Notes: generated from the letters alone by a model not told the origin. A stretch of DNA of 61,403 nucleotides from Hyphomicrobiales bacterium (GCA_011087605.1 JAALLE010000013.1:1-61403); one strand, 5' to 3'. Counted from the stretch's first letter, positions 45,347 through 55,622 are shown. Numbers and translations: made by a program.

Positions 45347-45724
45347 TTATCCGCAAGCACGACGCCCGGGTTTTTTGTCAGGTGAAGTGACCGCAACGCG
45401 GGTCCAGCCAGAATTGAGAAACCCCAGTTTGGCGGCGGCTTTTTTGGTCACGTCAATAACCCGGCCCTTCACGAACGGTCCCCGGTCGTTGATGCGCAGG
45501 ATCACCGAACGGCCATTGCGCTGGTTGGTCACCCGAACCTTGGTGCCAAAGGGAAGCGTTCGGTGAGCAGCGGTCATCGTATTCGGACTGGCGCGCTCTC
45601 CGCTGGCGGTTTTGGAGGTCATCGCATACCAGGATGCTTTGCCACATTGGGTGGCGGCCTGAGCTGGCGTGGCAAGGAGCAGCGCTAGCGTGGTCAATAA
45701 TGCGGCGTAGGATGGTCTCGTCAT
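45347..45724 (-). CDS. rlpA: RlpA-like septal ring lytic transglycosylase family protein
   Basis: 125 residues: signal peptide ([21 protein letters not shown]) and a double-psi beta-barrel domain with [31 protein letters not shown] and the INDRGPFV motif holding the catalytic-type Asp, ending [11 protein letters not shown]. It lacks a lipobox and the SPOR domain of full RlpA, so it is a short periplasmic form that may trim denuded peptidoglycan strands. The ATG at 45724 is used, giving the signal peptide its usual start. Confidence 0.85.
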   Translation of the reverse strand: MTRPSYAALLTTLALLLATPAQAATQCGKASWYAMTSKTASGERASPNTMTAAHRTLPFGTKVRVTNQRNGRSVILRINDRGPFVKGRVIDVTKKAAAKLGFLNSGWTRVAVTSPDKKPGRRACG

Positions 45725-45853
45725 CGGGGTGGTCCATAAATTGATCTGGCGGTCGAATTGAGTGCCATGACCCGACATTGTGTCAAAAAAATGGCCCCGC
45801 AATTGCTCGCAGGCCCATTCAAATATTGTTCTAGCGACGGGTGCCGTTTGCAG

Positions 45854-45874
45854 CTCGCCGCTCGCCGCTCGCCG
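45854..45874. repeat. Three tandem copies of CTCGCCG beside the rpsA stop
   Basis: Three exact seven-base copies that end at the base before the rpsA stop codon (45875). Unit length is not a multiple of three and the array is outside the coding sequence. Confidence 0.9.
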
Positions 45875-47581
45875 TTATTCGGCGTCGCCTTCGCGGTCTT
45901 TCAGAGCCGCACCGAGAATGTCGCCGAGCGATGCGCCTGAATCGGAAGAACCGTATTGTTTGACGGCTTCTTTCTCTTCGGCGATCTCCAGCGCCTTGAT
46001 CGACAGGTTGACCTTGCGGTTCTTCTTGTCGAACAGGGTGACGCGGGCGTCGATCTTCTGACCAACAGAGAAACGCTCTGGGCGCTGCTCGTCGCGGTCG
46101 CGTGACAGGTCGAAACGCTTGACGAACGCGTCGATCTCGGTGTCGACGATCTGAACTTCCAGACCACCATCGGTGACCTTGGTGACTTCAGCAGTGACGA
46201 TTGAATTCTTGCGAATTTCGCCACCGTCGCCACCGTCCATCGGATCGGCACCGTCGAGTTGCTTGATGCCGAGCGAGATGCGCTCTTTGTCAACGTCAAC
46301 ATCGAGAACCACGGCTTTCACCATGTCACCCTTGTTGAAGTTTTCGATGGCATCTTCGCCGGACAGGTTCCAGTCCAGATCGGACAGATGAACCATGCCG
46401 TCAACATCTCCGTCGAGGCCAATGAACAGACCGAATTCGGTTTTGTTTTTGACTTCGCCTTCAACAACAGTGCCCTGTGGGAACTGATCGGCAAATGTAT
46501 CCCATGGGTTCGACAGGTTCTGTTTCAGACCCAGTGAAATACGGCGCTTTGAAGGATCGACTTCCAGAACGATGACTTCGACTTCCTGAGAAGTTGAAAC
46601 GATCTTGCCGGGGTGAACGTTCTTCTTTGTCCAGGACATTTCAGAAACGTGGATCAGGCCTTCAATGCCTGGCTCCAGCTCCACAAACGCACCGTAATCG
46701 GTGATGTTGGTGATACGGCCGGTAACCTTGGTGTCGATTGGGTATTTGGCACCAATTGAATCCCATGGATCGCTTTCCAGCTGTTTCATGCCCAGTGAGA
46801 TACGGTGTGTATCCTGGTTCACCCGGATGATCTGAACCTTGACAGTCTGGCCAATGGTCAGGATTTCGGTTGGGTGATTAACACGGCGCCAGGCCATGTC
46901 GGTAACGTGCAACAGGCCGTCAATGCCGCCAAGGTCAACAAATGCACCATAATCGGTGATGTTCTTGACGACGCCTTCGACTGTCTGACCTTCTTCCAGG
47001 TTCTGGACGATTTCTGAACGCTGTTCCGCACGGCTCTCTTCCAGAACGGTACGGCGAGAAACAACGATGTTACCACGGCGACGGTCCATTTTCAGGATCT
47101 GGAAAGGCTGGGGTGTATTCATCAAAGGTGTCACGTCGCGAATTGGGCGGATATCCACCTGCGAACGTGGCAGGAAGGCAGTTGCACCATCCAGATCGAC
47201 GGTGAAGCCACCTTTGACCTGGTTGAAGATCTGTCCTTCGACTTTTTCTTCAGCTTCGAATTTCTTCTCAAGCTTGACCCAGCTTTCCTCGCGACGTGCT
47301 TTGTCGCGCGACAGGACGGCTTCGCCCATCGCGTTCTCAACGCGCTCAAGGTAAACTTCTACTGAATCGCCGATTTTCAGGCCGCCGTCTTTGGCGCCAA
47401 AACCGAATTCTTTCAATGCAACGCGGCCTTCAACTTTCAGGCCTGCATCGATGATTGCCATGTCTTTTTCGATGGCAGTGACGGTTCCCTGAACAACCGT
47501 GCCTTCCTGAATGGAATGCGCGGCAAGGGATTCGTCGAGGAGGGCTGCAAAGTCCTCCATTGAGGGGTTCATATCTGACAA
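45875..47581 (-). CDS. rpsA: 30S ribosomal protein S1
   Basis: 568 residues with six S1 RNA-binding repeats. Repeats 3-6 show the usual GVVKNITDYGAFVDLGGIDG, GRITNITDYGAFVELEPGI and GEVKNKTEFGLFIGLDGDV forms; the N-terminal repeats bind the ribosome. It brings mRNA to the 30S subunit. A TTG at 47581 has GGAG six bases upstream; an ATG at 47572 is also possible but its spacing to that site is worse. cmk lies upstream on the same strand, the usual alphaproteobacterial pair, with two hairpins between them. Confidence 0.96.
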   Translation of the reverse strand: MSDMNPSMEDFAALLDESLAAHSIQEGTVVQGTVTAIEKDMAIIDAGLKVEGRVALKEFGFGAKDGGLKIGDSVEVYLERVENAMGEAVLSRDKARREESWVKLEKKFEAEEKVEGQIFNQVKGGFTVDLDGATAFLPRSQVDIRPIRDVTPLMNTPQPFQILKMDRRRGNIVVSRRTVLEESRAEQRSEIVQNLEEGQTVEGVVKNITDYGAFVDLGGIDGLLHVTDMAWRRVNHPTEILTIGQTVKVQIIRVNQDTHRISLGMKQLESDPWDSIGAKYPIDTKVTGRITNITDYGAFVELEPGIEGLIHVSEMSWTKKNVHPGKIVSTSQEVEVIVLEVDPSKRRISLGLKQNLSNPWDTFADQFPQGTVVEGEVKNKTEFGLFIGLDGDVDGMVHLSDLDWNLSGEDAIENFNKGDMVKAVVLDVDVDKERISLGIKQLDGADPMDGGDGGEIRKNSIVTAEVTKVTDGGLEVQIVDTEIDAFVKRFDLSRDRDEQRPERFSVGQKIDARVTLFDKKNRKVNLSIKALEIAEEKEAVKQYGSSDSGASLGDILGAALKDREGDAE

Positions 47582-47688
47582 TTTATGCTCCGAAATTCAC
47601 CGCAAATATCAAAATGCGGGAATGTGCACCGGGGTTTGTGTTTCATTTTATCGGCTGATTTCGCCCCGCCTTCGATTGGTGAAAGCTT

Positions 47689-47715
47689 TTTTGAGACCTG
47701 AAACAGGCCTCAAAA
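47689..47715 (-). promoter_or_regulatory. Twelve-pair hairpin in the rpsA leader
   Basis: On the minus strand, TTTTGAGGCCTG and CAGGTCTCAAAA pair over twelve positions (one G-U) around a three-base loop, about 108 bases before the rpsA start. It is followed by A, not T, so it is not a standard terminator. It may be a leader control element. Confidence 0.45.
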
Positions 47716-47786
47716 TTGGGTGCAAAAGAGCGAAAGGCCGGTTTGCGAGTTAATGGGCATCCTTGAAAAATCTTAATTTTCAATTA

Positions 47787-47805
47787 GTTCCATCAAGGAT
47801 GGAAC
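47787..47805 (-). terminator. Hairpin just downstream of cmk
   Basis: GTTCCATC pairs with GATGGAAC over three bases, 17 bases after the cmk stop. On the minus strand a TAATTGAAAATTAAGATTTTT tail follows loosely, so weak termination between cmk and rpsA is possible. Confidence 0.4.
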
Positions 47806-47822
47806 GGATAACCCGGACGTTT

Positions 47823-48461
47823 TCAGCTGGTTCTGGCTTGCATAACAATGCGCAAAGCTTGCTGGAACGCGGTTTCTATATCCATTTGTGACGTATCGAG
47901 CAAGTGGGCATCTTCAGCCGGCTTCAAAGGACTGTCGTCGCGTCCCATGTCGCGCGCGTCGCGGACGGCGATATCTGCCAGAATATCATCAAAATCTGCA
48001 TCCTCTCCGCGCAGCTGAATTTCATTCCAGCGGCGGCGGGCACGTTCTTGCGGCGAGGCGGTGACGTAGAACTTGACCGCAGCACCGGGGCAAACAATTG
48101 TGCCAATATCGCGGCCATCAAGAATTGCTCCGGGCGGTGTTTGGGCAAATTGGCGCTGCAATTCTACGAGTTCCTTTCGAACACCTGACATAGCCGCGAC
48201 TTTGGAAGCGGCGCTTCCGATGTTGTGATCCGACAGCACCGAGCGGTCGAGCTTTCTCAAGTCGACCCTGCGTGCGGCGGCAATGGCCGTTGGTTCATCA
48301 TCCAGTGCCTCATCCGCTGTCAGCAACGCATGAGCAACCGCCCGATAGGTCAACCCGGTGTCCAGATGCGGCAGGCCGAGTTCCTGGGCCAGACGTCGGC
48401 CCAAAGTCCCTTTGCCGGAAGCCGCCGGGCCATCAATGGCGATGATGAATGATTGGTGCAC
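47823..48461 (-). CDS. cmk: Cytidylate kinase
   Basis: About 212 residues. P-loop [17 protein letters not shown], the NMP-binding LDTGLTYRA and DGRDIGTIV, and the lid ERARRRWNE are clear. It phosphorylates CMP and dCMP. The GTG at 48461 gives the family-like start before the P-loop and has AGGAA upstream; an in-frame start at 48509 would add 16 residues without homology. It precedes rpsA on the same strand and is divergent from ubiE. Confidence 0.93.
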   Translation of the reverse strand: MHQSFIIAIDGPAASGKGTLGRRLAQELGLPHLDTGLTYRAVAHALLTADEALDDEPTAIAAARRVDLRKLDRSVLSDHNIGSAASKVAAMSGVRKELVELQRQFAQTPPGAILDGRDIGTIVCPGAAVKFYVTASPQERARRRWNEIQLRGEDADFDDILADIAVRDARDMGRDDSPLKPAEDAHLLDTSQMDIETAFQQALRIVMQARTS

Positions 48462-48673
48462 TTTGCAAATTCCTGCGTGATTGCCTGCGGGTGCTTTAGC
48501 CGAACTCAAGGTGATTGATCAATCGAAACCAAAGGGCAAAGCTGTTTGCAAGTGAGCGAATACCAAACTTGCACCTATTTTAACCGGAATCGACAACAGG
48601 TCGTTCTAGCGCATGGAATATTCGGTTGAATTCGCCTATATCCAAGCCAGTAAATTCGGATTGGACGCCGGTC

Positions 48674-49462
48674 ATGAAAAATCCTCAAAACAGCAGCCGC
48701 ACAAGTTTGCCGGAACAGATGAGCACGGCCTATGGATTCAGCCAGGTCGGCGAGGGGGAAAAGCAGGATAAGGTCAATCATGTCTTCCATTCAGTTGCAG
48801 GCCGCTATGACGTGATGAACGACATCATGTCGCTTGGCGTCCATCGTTTGTGGAAAGATGCCATGGTGACCAAGGCTGCACCCTCCAAGCGGCCCGGTTG
48901 GCGGTCTCTCGATGTTGCCGGGGGTACAGGAGATATTGCATTTCGCCTTGTGGAAGCCTCTGACCGCGCCGCTCATGTCACAGTTCTCGATATCAATGGG
49001 TCCATGTTGGAGGTTGGCCGCCAAAGAGCCGAGAAAGCCGGTCTTGGAGAAAATGTGAATTTTATTGAGGCCAATGCTGAAGATTTGCCTTTCGCGGATA
49101 ATGAATTTGACGCCTACACGGTGGCGTTTGGCATTCGTAATGTACCGCGCATCGACCATGCTTTGGCGGAAGCCTACCGGGTTTTAAAACCGGGCGGGCA
49201 ATTGCTGGTATTGGAATTCTCCGAGGTTGATGTGCCAATGCTCGATAAATTTTATGACATGTGGTCTTTCAGCGCGATCCCACCAATCGGGCGGGCCGTG
49301 ACCGGAGATGCTGAAAGCTATCAATATCTGGTGGAGAGCATCCGCAAATTTCCCAATCAGCAGCGGTTCGCCGACTATATTTCCGACGCAGGCTTTGAAA
49401 GGGTGAGTTTTCGAAATATGTCGGGTGGCATCGTCGCATTGCATTCTGGCTGGAAGATTTAA
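48674..49462 (+). CDS. ubiE: Ubiquinone/menaquinone biosynthesis C-methyltransferase UbiE
   Basis: 262 residues. Characteristic are [25 protein letters not shown] in part, SAM motif [14 protein letters not shown], and [20 protein letters not shown], then LEFSEVD. It C-methylates the quinone ring in ubiquinone synthesis. ATG 48674 is preferred; a TTG at 48626 is in frame but adds unrelated residues. ubiB starts six bases after the stop and coaBC follows at once, as in many alphaproteobacteria. It is divergent from cmk. Confidence 0.95.
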   Translation: MKNPQNSSRTSLPEQMSTAYGFSQVGEGEKQDKVNHVFHSVAGRYDVMNDIMSLGVHRLWKDAMVTKAAPSKRPGWRSLDVAGGTGDIAFRLVEASDRAAHVTVLDINGSMLEVGRQRAEKAGLGENVNFIEANAEDLPFADNEFDAYTVAFGIRNVPRIDHALAEAYRVLKPGGQLLVLEFSEVDVPMLDKFYDMWSFSAIPPIGRAVTGDAESYQYLVESIRKFPNQQRFADYISDAGFERVSFRNMSGGIVALHSGWKI

Positions 49463-49468
49463 GAACCC

Positions 49469-51055
49469 ATGTCGAATATCCGAGCCGGTTTTTCGCTTTT
49501 AAGAGCGGTTTATGTCCTTATGCGGGAAGGGGTGGTCACAGCTCTGCCCGAAGAAGGGGCCCCGCCGCCGGTACGCATTGCCAAATCGGTCGCGCGCCTT
49601 GTTGAACGCCGCCGTGCGAAAGACCAATTGCAGTCGGAAAACCTGTCCAAGGCGCTGAACCGTCTGGGTCCGAGCTGGGTCAAGTTGGGGCAATTTTTGG
49701 CCACACGACCGGATGTTGTCGGTGCTTCGATTGCCCTTGACCTGGAGCTGCTGCAGGATCAGATGGAACCGTTTGGTGTCGACCAGGCCAAGCAAATGGT
49801 TGCAGCGACGCTGGGACATCCGGTTGAAGAAATGTTCTCGTCGTTCAGCCCGGCCATTGCAGCAGCTTCCGTGGCGCAAGTGCATAAGGCAACAATTGAT
49901 CACGAAGGTGATGAAACCGGTCACTATGAAGTCGCAGTAAAGGTTATCCGCCCCGGTGTCAGAGCGCGTTTCCACCGTGACCTGACAACATTTTACAGCG
50001 CTGCCCGGTTGATGGAAAAATACATCGAATCTGCCCAGCGCCTGCAGCCGGTTCTTGTGGTCGATATGTTGGCCAAGTCGGCCAAGCTTGAAATGGACCT
50101 GCGATTGGAAGCGGCAGCGTTTTCAGAAATGGGTGAAAATACTGCTGATGACGAAGGCTTTCGCGTGCCAGGGGTCGACTGGGAACGTACCGGACGCGAT
50201 TGCGTCACCATGGACTGGGTCGATGGGACCAAGTTTACCCATGTGGAGGAACTGAGTGCGGCTGGACACGATCTTGCAGCGATTGCCAATGCGCTGAACC
50301 AGAGCTTTTTGAGACACGTTCTTCGGGACGGCTTTTTCCACGCTGACATGCATCCGGGCAATCTGTTTGTCGACCAGTCGTCTGATATCGTCGCGGTAGA
50401 CCTCGGCATTGCCGGGCGGATGGGTAAAGCCGAACGCCGCTATCTGGCAGAAATATTGTATGGCTTTATTACCCGCGATTATATGCGTGTTGCGGAAGTT
50501 CATTTCGAGGCTGGATATGTGCCCGATCATCATGACGTGGCGAGTTTTGCCCAGGCGATCCGGGCGATCGGTGAACCCATTCACGGTCAGGAAGCCGATA
50601 AAGTATCGATGGCACGGTTGCTGACGCTGTTGTTTGAGGTAACCGAATTGTTCGACATGAAGACTCAACCCCAGTTGCTGCTGTTGCAGAAAACCATGGT
50701 TGTGGTGGAAGGGGTGGCGCGAAAGCTGGATCCAAAATTCAATATGTGGAAGTCGGCCGAACCGGTCGTCGCCCATTATGTGCAACGATTGATTGGCCCA
50801 TTGGGCAAGCTTGAAGAGGCCCGCGACGGACTGCATGCGGTTGGCCGAATGGTGCAACTGGCCCCGGATATGGCAACCCGTGCAGAGAAGTTAAGCCACG
50901 AAATTGATGAGATGTCCCGCAATGGTGTGCGGCTGGATAAACTGACCATCGAGGCGATTGGTAAAGCCGAAGCTCAGCACTCCCGTTCCGGGCGCGTGGC
51001 GCTGTGGGTGATTGCGCTGGGTGTGGTTGCGCTGGTGTGGAACCACATTGTGTAG
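49469..51055 (+). CDS. ubiB: Ubiquinone biosynthesis protein UbiB (ABC1/UbiB-like kinase)
   Basis: 528 residues. The UbiB family KxGQ motif is in WVKLGQFLATRPD, the Ala-rich nucleotide loop in AAASVAQVHKA, and the Asp-containing FFHADMHPGNLFV and VAVDLGIAGRMG form the kinase-like active site. Two hydrophobic C-terminal segments are present, the last (GRVALWVIALGVVALVW) being a membrane anchor. It supports aerobic ubiquinone synthesis as an atypical ATPase. It lies between ubiE and coaBC in one operon. Confidence 0.95.
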   Translation: MSNIRAGFSLLRAVYVLMREGVVTALPEEGAPPPVRIAKSVARLVERRRAKDQLQSENLSKALNRLGPSWVKLGQFLATRPDVVGASIALDLELLQDQMEPFGVDQAKQMVAATLGHPVEEMFSSFSPAIAAASVAQVHKATIDHEGDETGHYEVAVKVIRPGVRARFHRDLTTFYSAARLMEKYIESAQRLQPVLVVDMLAKSAKLEMDLRLEAAAFSEMGENTADDEGFRVPGVDWERTGRDCVTMDWVDGTKFTHVEELSAAGHDLAAIANALNQSFLRHVLRDGFFHADMHPGNLFVDQSSDIVAVDLGIAGRMGKAERRYLAEILYGFITRDYMRVAEVHFEAGYVPDHHDVASFAQAIRAIGEPIHGQEADKVSMARLLTLLFEVTELFDMKTQPQLLLLQKTMVVVEGVARKLDPKFNMWKSAEPVVAHYVQRLIGPLGKLEEARDGLHAVGRMVQLAPDMATRAEKLSHEIDEMSRNGVRLDKLTIEAIGKAEAQHSRSGRVALWVIALGVVALVWNHIV

Positions 51056-51067
51056 TTGAATGGGCAG

Positions 51068-52300
51068 ATGATGATTACGCAAACTCTCCAGGATAAATCC
51101 ATATTGCTGATAATCGGCGGTGGGATTGCTGCTTACAAATGTCTCGATCTGATCCGGCGCATGCGGGAACGGGGAGCGCGGGTGCGCTGCGTGATGAGCC
51201 AGGCCGCCCAACAGTTTGTGACGCCAATGACCGTTGGGGCGTTGACCGGCGAAACCGTGTTTACTGATATTTGGGACAGGGATACCGAACAGGACATTGG
51301 CCATATCCGGCTGGCGCGGGAAGCTGATCTTATAATCGTGGCGCCCGCCACGGCTGATCTGATGGCCAAGATGGCCAGTGGGCTGGCCAATGATCTGGCT
51401 TCCACGGTGCTGCTTGCTGCTTCGTGTGAAATATTGATCGCACCTGCCATGAACCCTGCCATGTGGGAAAACCCTGCCACCTTGCGCAATGTTGATATTC
51501 TGACGGGTGATGGTATCCAGTTTGTCGGCCCCAATCGGGGGGAGATGGCGGAATCCGGAGAAGCTGGCTTGGGTCGCATGGCCGAGCCGATGGAAATCCT
51601 GCATCGCGTCGAGGCGATGCTTGATGACCGGCCAAAACCACTTGCCGGCAAGCGGGCGGTGATCACGTCGGGGCCGACACGCGAAGATATCGATCCGGTG
51701 CGCTATATTTCCAATCATTCATCCGGCAAGCAGGGTCACGCTATCGCCGCGGCACTGGCGGATGCCGGAGCGGATGTAATTTTGGTATCCGGCCCGGTTA
51801 GCCTTGATGACCCGGCAGATGTTACAGTAGTGAATGTCACTTCGACTTTGGACATGCAGCAGGCCGTGGAACGTTCTCTGCCGGCTGACATAGCAATTTT
51901 TGTCGCGGCCGTTGCTGATTGGCGGGTGGATGTTCAGGCAGATGAAAAGATAAAGAAGGGTGAAGATGGTGAATTGCCGGCACTGAAATTTGTCGAGAAT
52001 CCCGACATTTTGAAGTCCGTTGGCACCCTTAAAAAGGATCGCCCGGATCTGGTGATAGGGTTTGCCGCCGAAACTGAGAACCTGGTGGATCATGCCCGGG
52101 CAAAGCTGGCTAAAAAAGGCGCCGACTGGATTGTTGCCAATGATGTTTCGCCTGAAAACAACGTTTTTGGCGGTGATCAGAACTCAGTTGTTCTGATCTC
52201 AAAGTCCAGCGATGAGGCCTGGCCGAAAGCTTCCAAGGAGCAAGTTGCCCAGCGTTTGCTGGACAGGATTGTAGAACGTTTTGAGGTGATCAGCGTCTGA
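51068..52300 (+). CDS. coaBC: Bifunctional phosphopantothenoylcysteine decarboxylase/phosphopantothenate-cysteine ligase
   Basis: About 410 residues. CoaC half: ILLIIGGGIAAYKCLDLIRR FMN site, catalytic-type His in IGHIRLAREADL, and PAMNPAMWENPAT. The ending of this half reads MAESGEAGLGRM, where E. coli has the catalytic Cys in a similar segment; the Cys is not seen. CoaB half: SGPTREDIDPVRYISNHSSG, FVAAVADWR, KIKK and ADWIVANDVS. It makes 4'-phosphopantetheine for coenzyme A. ATG 51068 is used; 51071 and a TTG at 51056 are alternatives. It follows ubiB in the same operon. Confidence 0.93.
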   Translation: MMITQTLQDKSILLIIGGGIAAYKCLDLIRRMRERGARVRCVMSQAAQQFVTPMTVGALTGETVFTDIWDRDTEQDIGHIRLAREADLIIVAPATADLMAKMASGLANDLASTVLLAASCEILIAPAMNPAMWENPATLRNVDILTGDGIQFVGPNRGEMAESGEAGLGRMAEPMEILHRVEAMLDDRPKPLAGKRAVITSGPTREDIDPVRYISNHSSGKQGHAIAAALADAGADVILVSGPVSLDDPADVTVVNVTSTLDMQQAVERSLPADIAIFVAAVADWRVDVQADEKIKKGEDGELPALKFVENPDILKSVGTLKKDRPDLVIGFAAETENLVDHARAKLAKKGADWIVANDVSPENNVFGGDQNSVVLISKSSDEAWPKASKEQVAQRLLDRIVERFEVISV

Positions 52301-52303
52301 TCA

Positions 52304-52945
52304 TCAGTGAGCGCCGCTCATATCTCCCAGCACTCTTTTGTCCGCTACGGTTGAATCGGCATTGAGCTTGTAGATCATCGGAATGCCGGTTCCCAGATTC
52401 AGCTTGGTAATCGTGTCTTGGGTCATACCATCAAGCACCATGACGAGTGAGCGAAGAGAATTCCCGTGGGCGGCGACCAAAACGGTTTCACCTCGCAACA
52501 CGCGGGGAAGAATTGCACTCATGTAATAGGGCCAGACGCGCGCGCCCGTGTCCCGCAGGCTTTCCCCTTCCTCGCCGGGAGGTGGTGTGGCGTAGGAGCG
52601 GCGCCAGACATGCACCTGTTCTTCACCCCACTTCTTGCGGGCGTCATCCTTGTTGAGACCTGCAAGGTCGCCGTAATTGCGCTCGTTGAGTGCCTGATCG
52701 TGGATGGTCTCAAGATCGGACTGGCCGACACCATCAAGAATATGCTGGCAGGTTTTTTCGGCGCGCTGCAGTACCGACGTGAAGGCGATATCGAATTTGA
52801 TGCCTTCTTCGGCAAGTGTATGACTAGCTTCAATTGCTTCCTCGGTGCCCTGTTCGGTCAGGTCGGGGTCCCTCCAGCCGGTGAACAGGTTGAGTTTATT
52901 CCATTCGCTCTGGCCGTGGCGAACGAGTACGAGAGTTCCAGACAT
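52304..52945 (-). CDS. gpmA: 2,3-bisphosphoglycerate-dependent phosphoglycerate mutase
   Basis: 213 residues, normal for the short alphaproteobacterial form. The active-site [10 protein letters not shown] with the phospho-accepting His, the Glu region of [10 protein letters not shown] and the second His in [11 protein letters not shown] are seen. It interconverts 3- and 2-phosphoglycerate in glycolysis and gluconeogenesis. It starts two bases after the dapB stop with an AAGGGA ribosome binding site, so dapB-gpmA is an operon. Confidence 0.94.
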   Translation of the reverse strand: MSGTLVLVRHGQSEWNKLNLFTGWRDPDLTEQGTEEAIEASHTLAEEGIKFDIAFTSVLQRAEKTCQHILDGVGQSDLETIHDQALNERNYGDLAGLNKDDARKKWGEEQVHVWRRSYATPPPGEEGESLRDTGARVWPYYMSAILPRVLRGETVLVAAHGNSLRSLVMVLDGMTQDTITKLNLGTGIPMIYKLNADSTVADKRVLGDMSGAH

Positions 52946-52947
52946 TT

Positions 52948-53757
52948 TTAATCCCTTTCAAGACCCAGCACGTCGAGCATGTCGTAGCGTCCGGCCTTTT
53001 TGTCATGCGCCCAAAGCGCAGCCTTGACCGCGCCACGCGCGAAGAGCAGCCGATCGGTTGCCCGATGAGTAATTTCGATTGTTTCGCCTTCGCCGGCAAA
53101 CATCACTGAATGTTCGCCGATAACGGAACCGCCACGTAGAGTAGCAAATCCGATGGCACCTTCATCCCGCGCACCGGTTATTCCGTCCCGCACTTTGACT
53201 TCGTGCTCGGACAGATTGACGTTGCGACCGGCCGCTGCGGCTTCACCCAGCAGCAGAGCTGTTCCCGATGGAGCGTCGATCTTGTGTTTGTGGTGCATTT
53301 CCAGCACTTCGATATCAAAATCTGATGCTGCCAGCGCCCTGGCCGCCTGACGTACCAGCACGGCGAGCAGATTGACCCCAAGGCTCATATTGCCGGATTT
53401 GACAATCCTGGCATGGCGGGCTGCAGCGCTGAATTTGGCTTCGTCTTCGGCACTGCACCCGGTGGTACCAATGACGTGGACAATGCGGGCTTGAGCAGCG
53501 AGACCGGCAAATTCAACCGATGCTTTGGGAATTGTGAAGTCGAGCACACCGTCTGCTGCGGCAAAGGCGGTTAGCGCATCATCGGTAACCGCAACACCAT
53601 TGGTGCCAATACCGGCCAACTCTCCGGAGTCCTTGCCCAGATGGGGGGAGCCGGATAACTCTATAGCTGCTGAAACACTGACACCTTCCACGGCATCCAC
53701 CGCGCGGATAAGGGTTTGGCCCATACGTCCGGCCGCCCCAACTACTACAAGTTTCAT
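52948..53757 (-). CDS. dapB: 4-hydroxy-tetrahydrodipicolinate reductase
   Basis: 269 residues. NAD(P)H-binding [10 protein letters not shown] at the N terminus and the substrate-side [16 protein letters not shown] motif with the catalytic His-Lys pair. It reduces HTPA to tetrahydrodipicolinate, the substrate of DapD encoded in the first cluster. A GAGGAA ribosome binding site precedes the ATG. Two bases separate it from gpmA. Confidence 0.95.
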   Translation of the reverse strand: MKLVVVGAAGRMGQTLIRAVDAVEGVSVSAAIELSGSPHLGKDSGELAGIGTNGVAVTDDALTAFAAADGVLDFTIPKASVEFAGLAAQARIVHVIGTTGCSAEDEAKFSAAARHARIVKSGNMSLGVNLLAVLVRQAARALAASDFDIEVLEMHHKHKIDAPSGTALLLGEAAAAGRNVNLSEHEVKVRDGITGARDEGAIGFATLRGGSVIGEHSVMFAGEGETIEITHRATDRLLFARGAVKAALWAHDKKAGRYDMLDVLGLERD

Positions 53758-53801
53758 ACTAGATATTCCTCATGTTTTGCGTCGGTGGTCTGGTTTCGAT
53801 G

Positions 53802-55622
53802 TCAGGCGCCACCAACCCTGTGCAGCGCTGCATAAACCCCACCTTTCTTGGCCACCAGATCGTCATGCTTGCCCTGATCGACAACCCGCCCGCTGTCAAT
53901 CACCAAAATGGCATCGGCATTGGAGATCGTGGAAAGTCGATGAGCAATAACCAATGTGGTACGGCCCTTCATCAGCTGATCGAGGGCAGCCTGCACCAGG
54001 GCCTCAGACTGGTTGTCGAGAGCGGATGTCGCCTCGTCGAGCAGCAATATGGGTGCGTTGCGGACGATTGCCCGGGCAATCGACAGGCGTTGACGCTGAC
54101 CACCGGAAAGGTTGGTAGCATTTTCGCCAAGCGGTGTTTCATACCCATCAGGAAGAGCGGTGATGAAATCGTGTGCCTGGGCGCTGCGGGCCGCGGTCTC
54201 TATTTCCAGATCTGTCGCATCTGGTCGGGCGTATCGCAGATTGTCGCGCACGGTTCCCTGAAACAGAATGGGATTTTGCGAGACATAGGCAAAATTTGAA
54301 CGTAGGTCGTTGGTGTCCAGTTCGGAGATGTCCTTGCCGTCCACCGAAATGGTGCCGGTCTCCGGATCATAAAAACGCTGCAGCAGTGAAATGATGGTTG
54401 ATTTTCCACCTCCGGATGGGCCGACCAGAGCCGTGGTCTTGCCGGCCTTGGCAATAAAAGACAATTCGCTGATGACCGGAGGTGCCTTGAGCAGTGGAGC
54501 GTCAAAAACCTCGCCTAAATTACCATTTTGTTCGTTGTACCTAAATGTGACATTGGAGAATTCGATATCGCCCGCCGTTGCCGTCGCTTTATCGGTTGGT
54601 TGCGTGTCGCTCGGCCGGTTCGGCGCTGGTGTGTCGAGTATTTCGTAGATCATCCGGGCATTGACCAGAGATCGCTCCAGCGTTACCCGCAGACGAGCCA
54701 GTTTTTTGGCCGGCTCATATGCCAGCAGCAGCGCAGTGATAAATGACGTCAGATCACTGGGTTCATAGCCATGATGGATCACTCGCCATCCGCCATAGGC
54801 AATAACGGCTGCGATCGCAAAACCGGCAATGGTTTCCATCAAAGGACTGGTTCGTGCAGTAATCCGTGCAATCTTGTTGGAACGCTTTTCGGCAAGCTTG
54901 GTCAGACCGTTGAGCTTCTCGCGCAGCTGATTTTCCATGGTGAATGCCTTGATCACCGTAATGCCATGGGACGCCTCCTGCATCGCCGTGGCGACCTGGG
55001 CATTTATCTGTACTTCCTGTCGGGCAATGACTTTGACCCGGTTGGCATATTTGGCAAGAACCCACAATGCCGCCGGTCCGATGACGAAGACAGCTGATGA
55101 CATGACCGGATCGCGATAGACCATGACTCCAATCAGTCCGATAAGTGTCACCATATCCCGCAGGTAGCCCAGAATAACCGTATTGAGCATGTCACGGACG
55201 CCCAGAATATTCTGATTGATGCGGCTGACGAGAGTTGCCGAGTGCTGGCGGGTGAAAAAGTCGACATCAAGGTCCAGCAGATGGGCAAAAATTCGCCGTT
55301 GGTACCGGGCAACGATCGCATTACCGATGCGGTTAAGGATGACCGATTGAAAATAGGTCATCGCACCCTTGATCAGAAATATCGCGACAATTGTAGCCGA
55401 CAGGACCAGAGCTCTGTTGAAATTGTTGCCATAAAAGACATCTTTTACCACCGGCCCCATCAGCCAGGCGCTGTAGGCGGTGGTTCCGGCAATCACTAAA
55501 AGGCAAAATCCGGCGATCAGGTAATCGCGCCGATGGGTGGTGAAGTTTTCAACGGCCATGCGTTGGAAAACACCCATATCATTCTTGGACTTCAGTAAGA
55601 TGCCAAGCAGATTCTTTATCAA
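53802..55622 (-). CDS. ABC exporter, fused permease/ATPase (MsbA-like)
   Basis: 606 residues in one half-transporter. The N-terminal membrane domain holds six helices (for example FCLLVIAGTTAYSAWLMG, VILGYLRDMVTLIGLIGVMVY in part). The ATPase has Walker A GPSGGGKST, signature LSGGQRQR, Walker B ILLLDEATSALD and the switch His AHRLS. This type works as a homodimer and exports lipid A core, lipids, peptides or drugs. It could be the lipid A flippase MsbA, but no lpxK or other lipid A genes are next to it, so the substrate is open. Confidence 0.88.
   Translation of the reverse strand: MIKNLLGILLKSKNDMGVFQRMAVENFTTHRRDYLIAGFCLLVIAGTTAYSAWLMGPVVKDVFYGNNFNRALVLSATIVAIFLIKGAMTYFQSVILNRIGNAIVARYQRRIFAHLLDLDVDFFTRQHSATLVSRINQNILGVRDMLNTVILGYLRDMVTLIGLIGVMVYRDPVMSSAVFVIGPAALWVLAKYANRVKVIARQEVQINAQVATAMQEASHGITVIKAFTMENQLREKLNGLTKLAEKRSNKIARITARTSPLMETIAGFAIAAVIAYGGWRVIHHGYEPSDLTSFITALLLAYEPAKKLARLRVTLERSLVNARMIYEILDTPAPNRPSDTQPTDKATATAGDIEFSNVTFRYNEQNGNLGEVFDAPLLKAPPVISELSFIAKAGKTTALVGPSGGGKSTIISLLQRFYDPETGTISVDGKDISELDTNDLRSNFAYVSQNPILFQGTVRDNLRYARPDATDLEIETAARSAQAHDFITALPDGYETPLGENATNLSGGQRQRLSIARAIVRNAPILLLDEATSALDNQSEALVQAALDQLMKGRTTLVIAHRLSTISNADAILVIDSGRVVDQGKHDDLVAKKGGVYAALHRVGGA

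Noticed and set aside
53802-55622. Naming the ABC exporter MsbA
   Set aside because: Domain type fits, but neighbours give no lipid A context, so the gene symbol was left empty.
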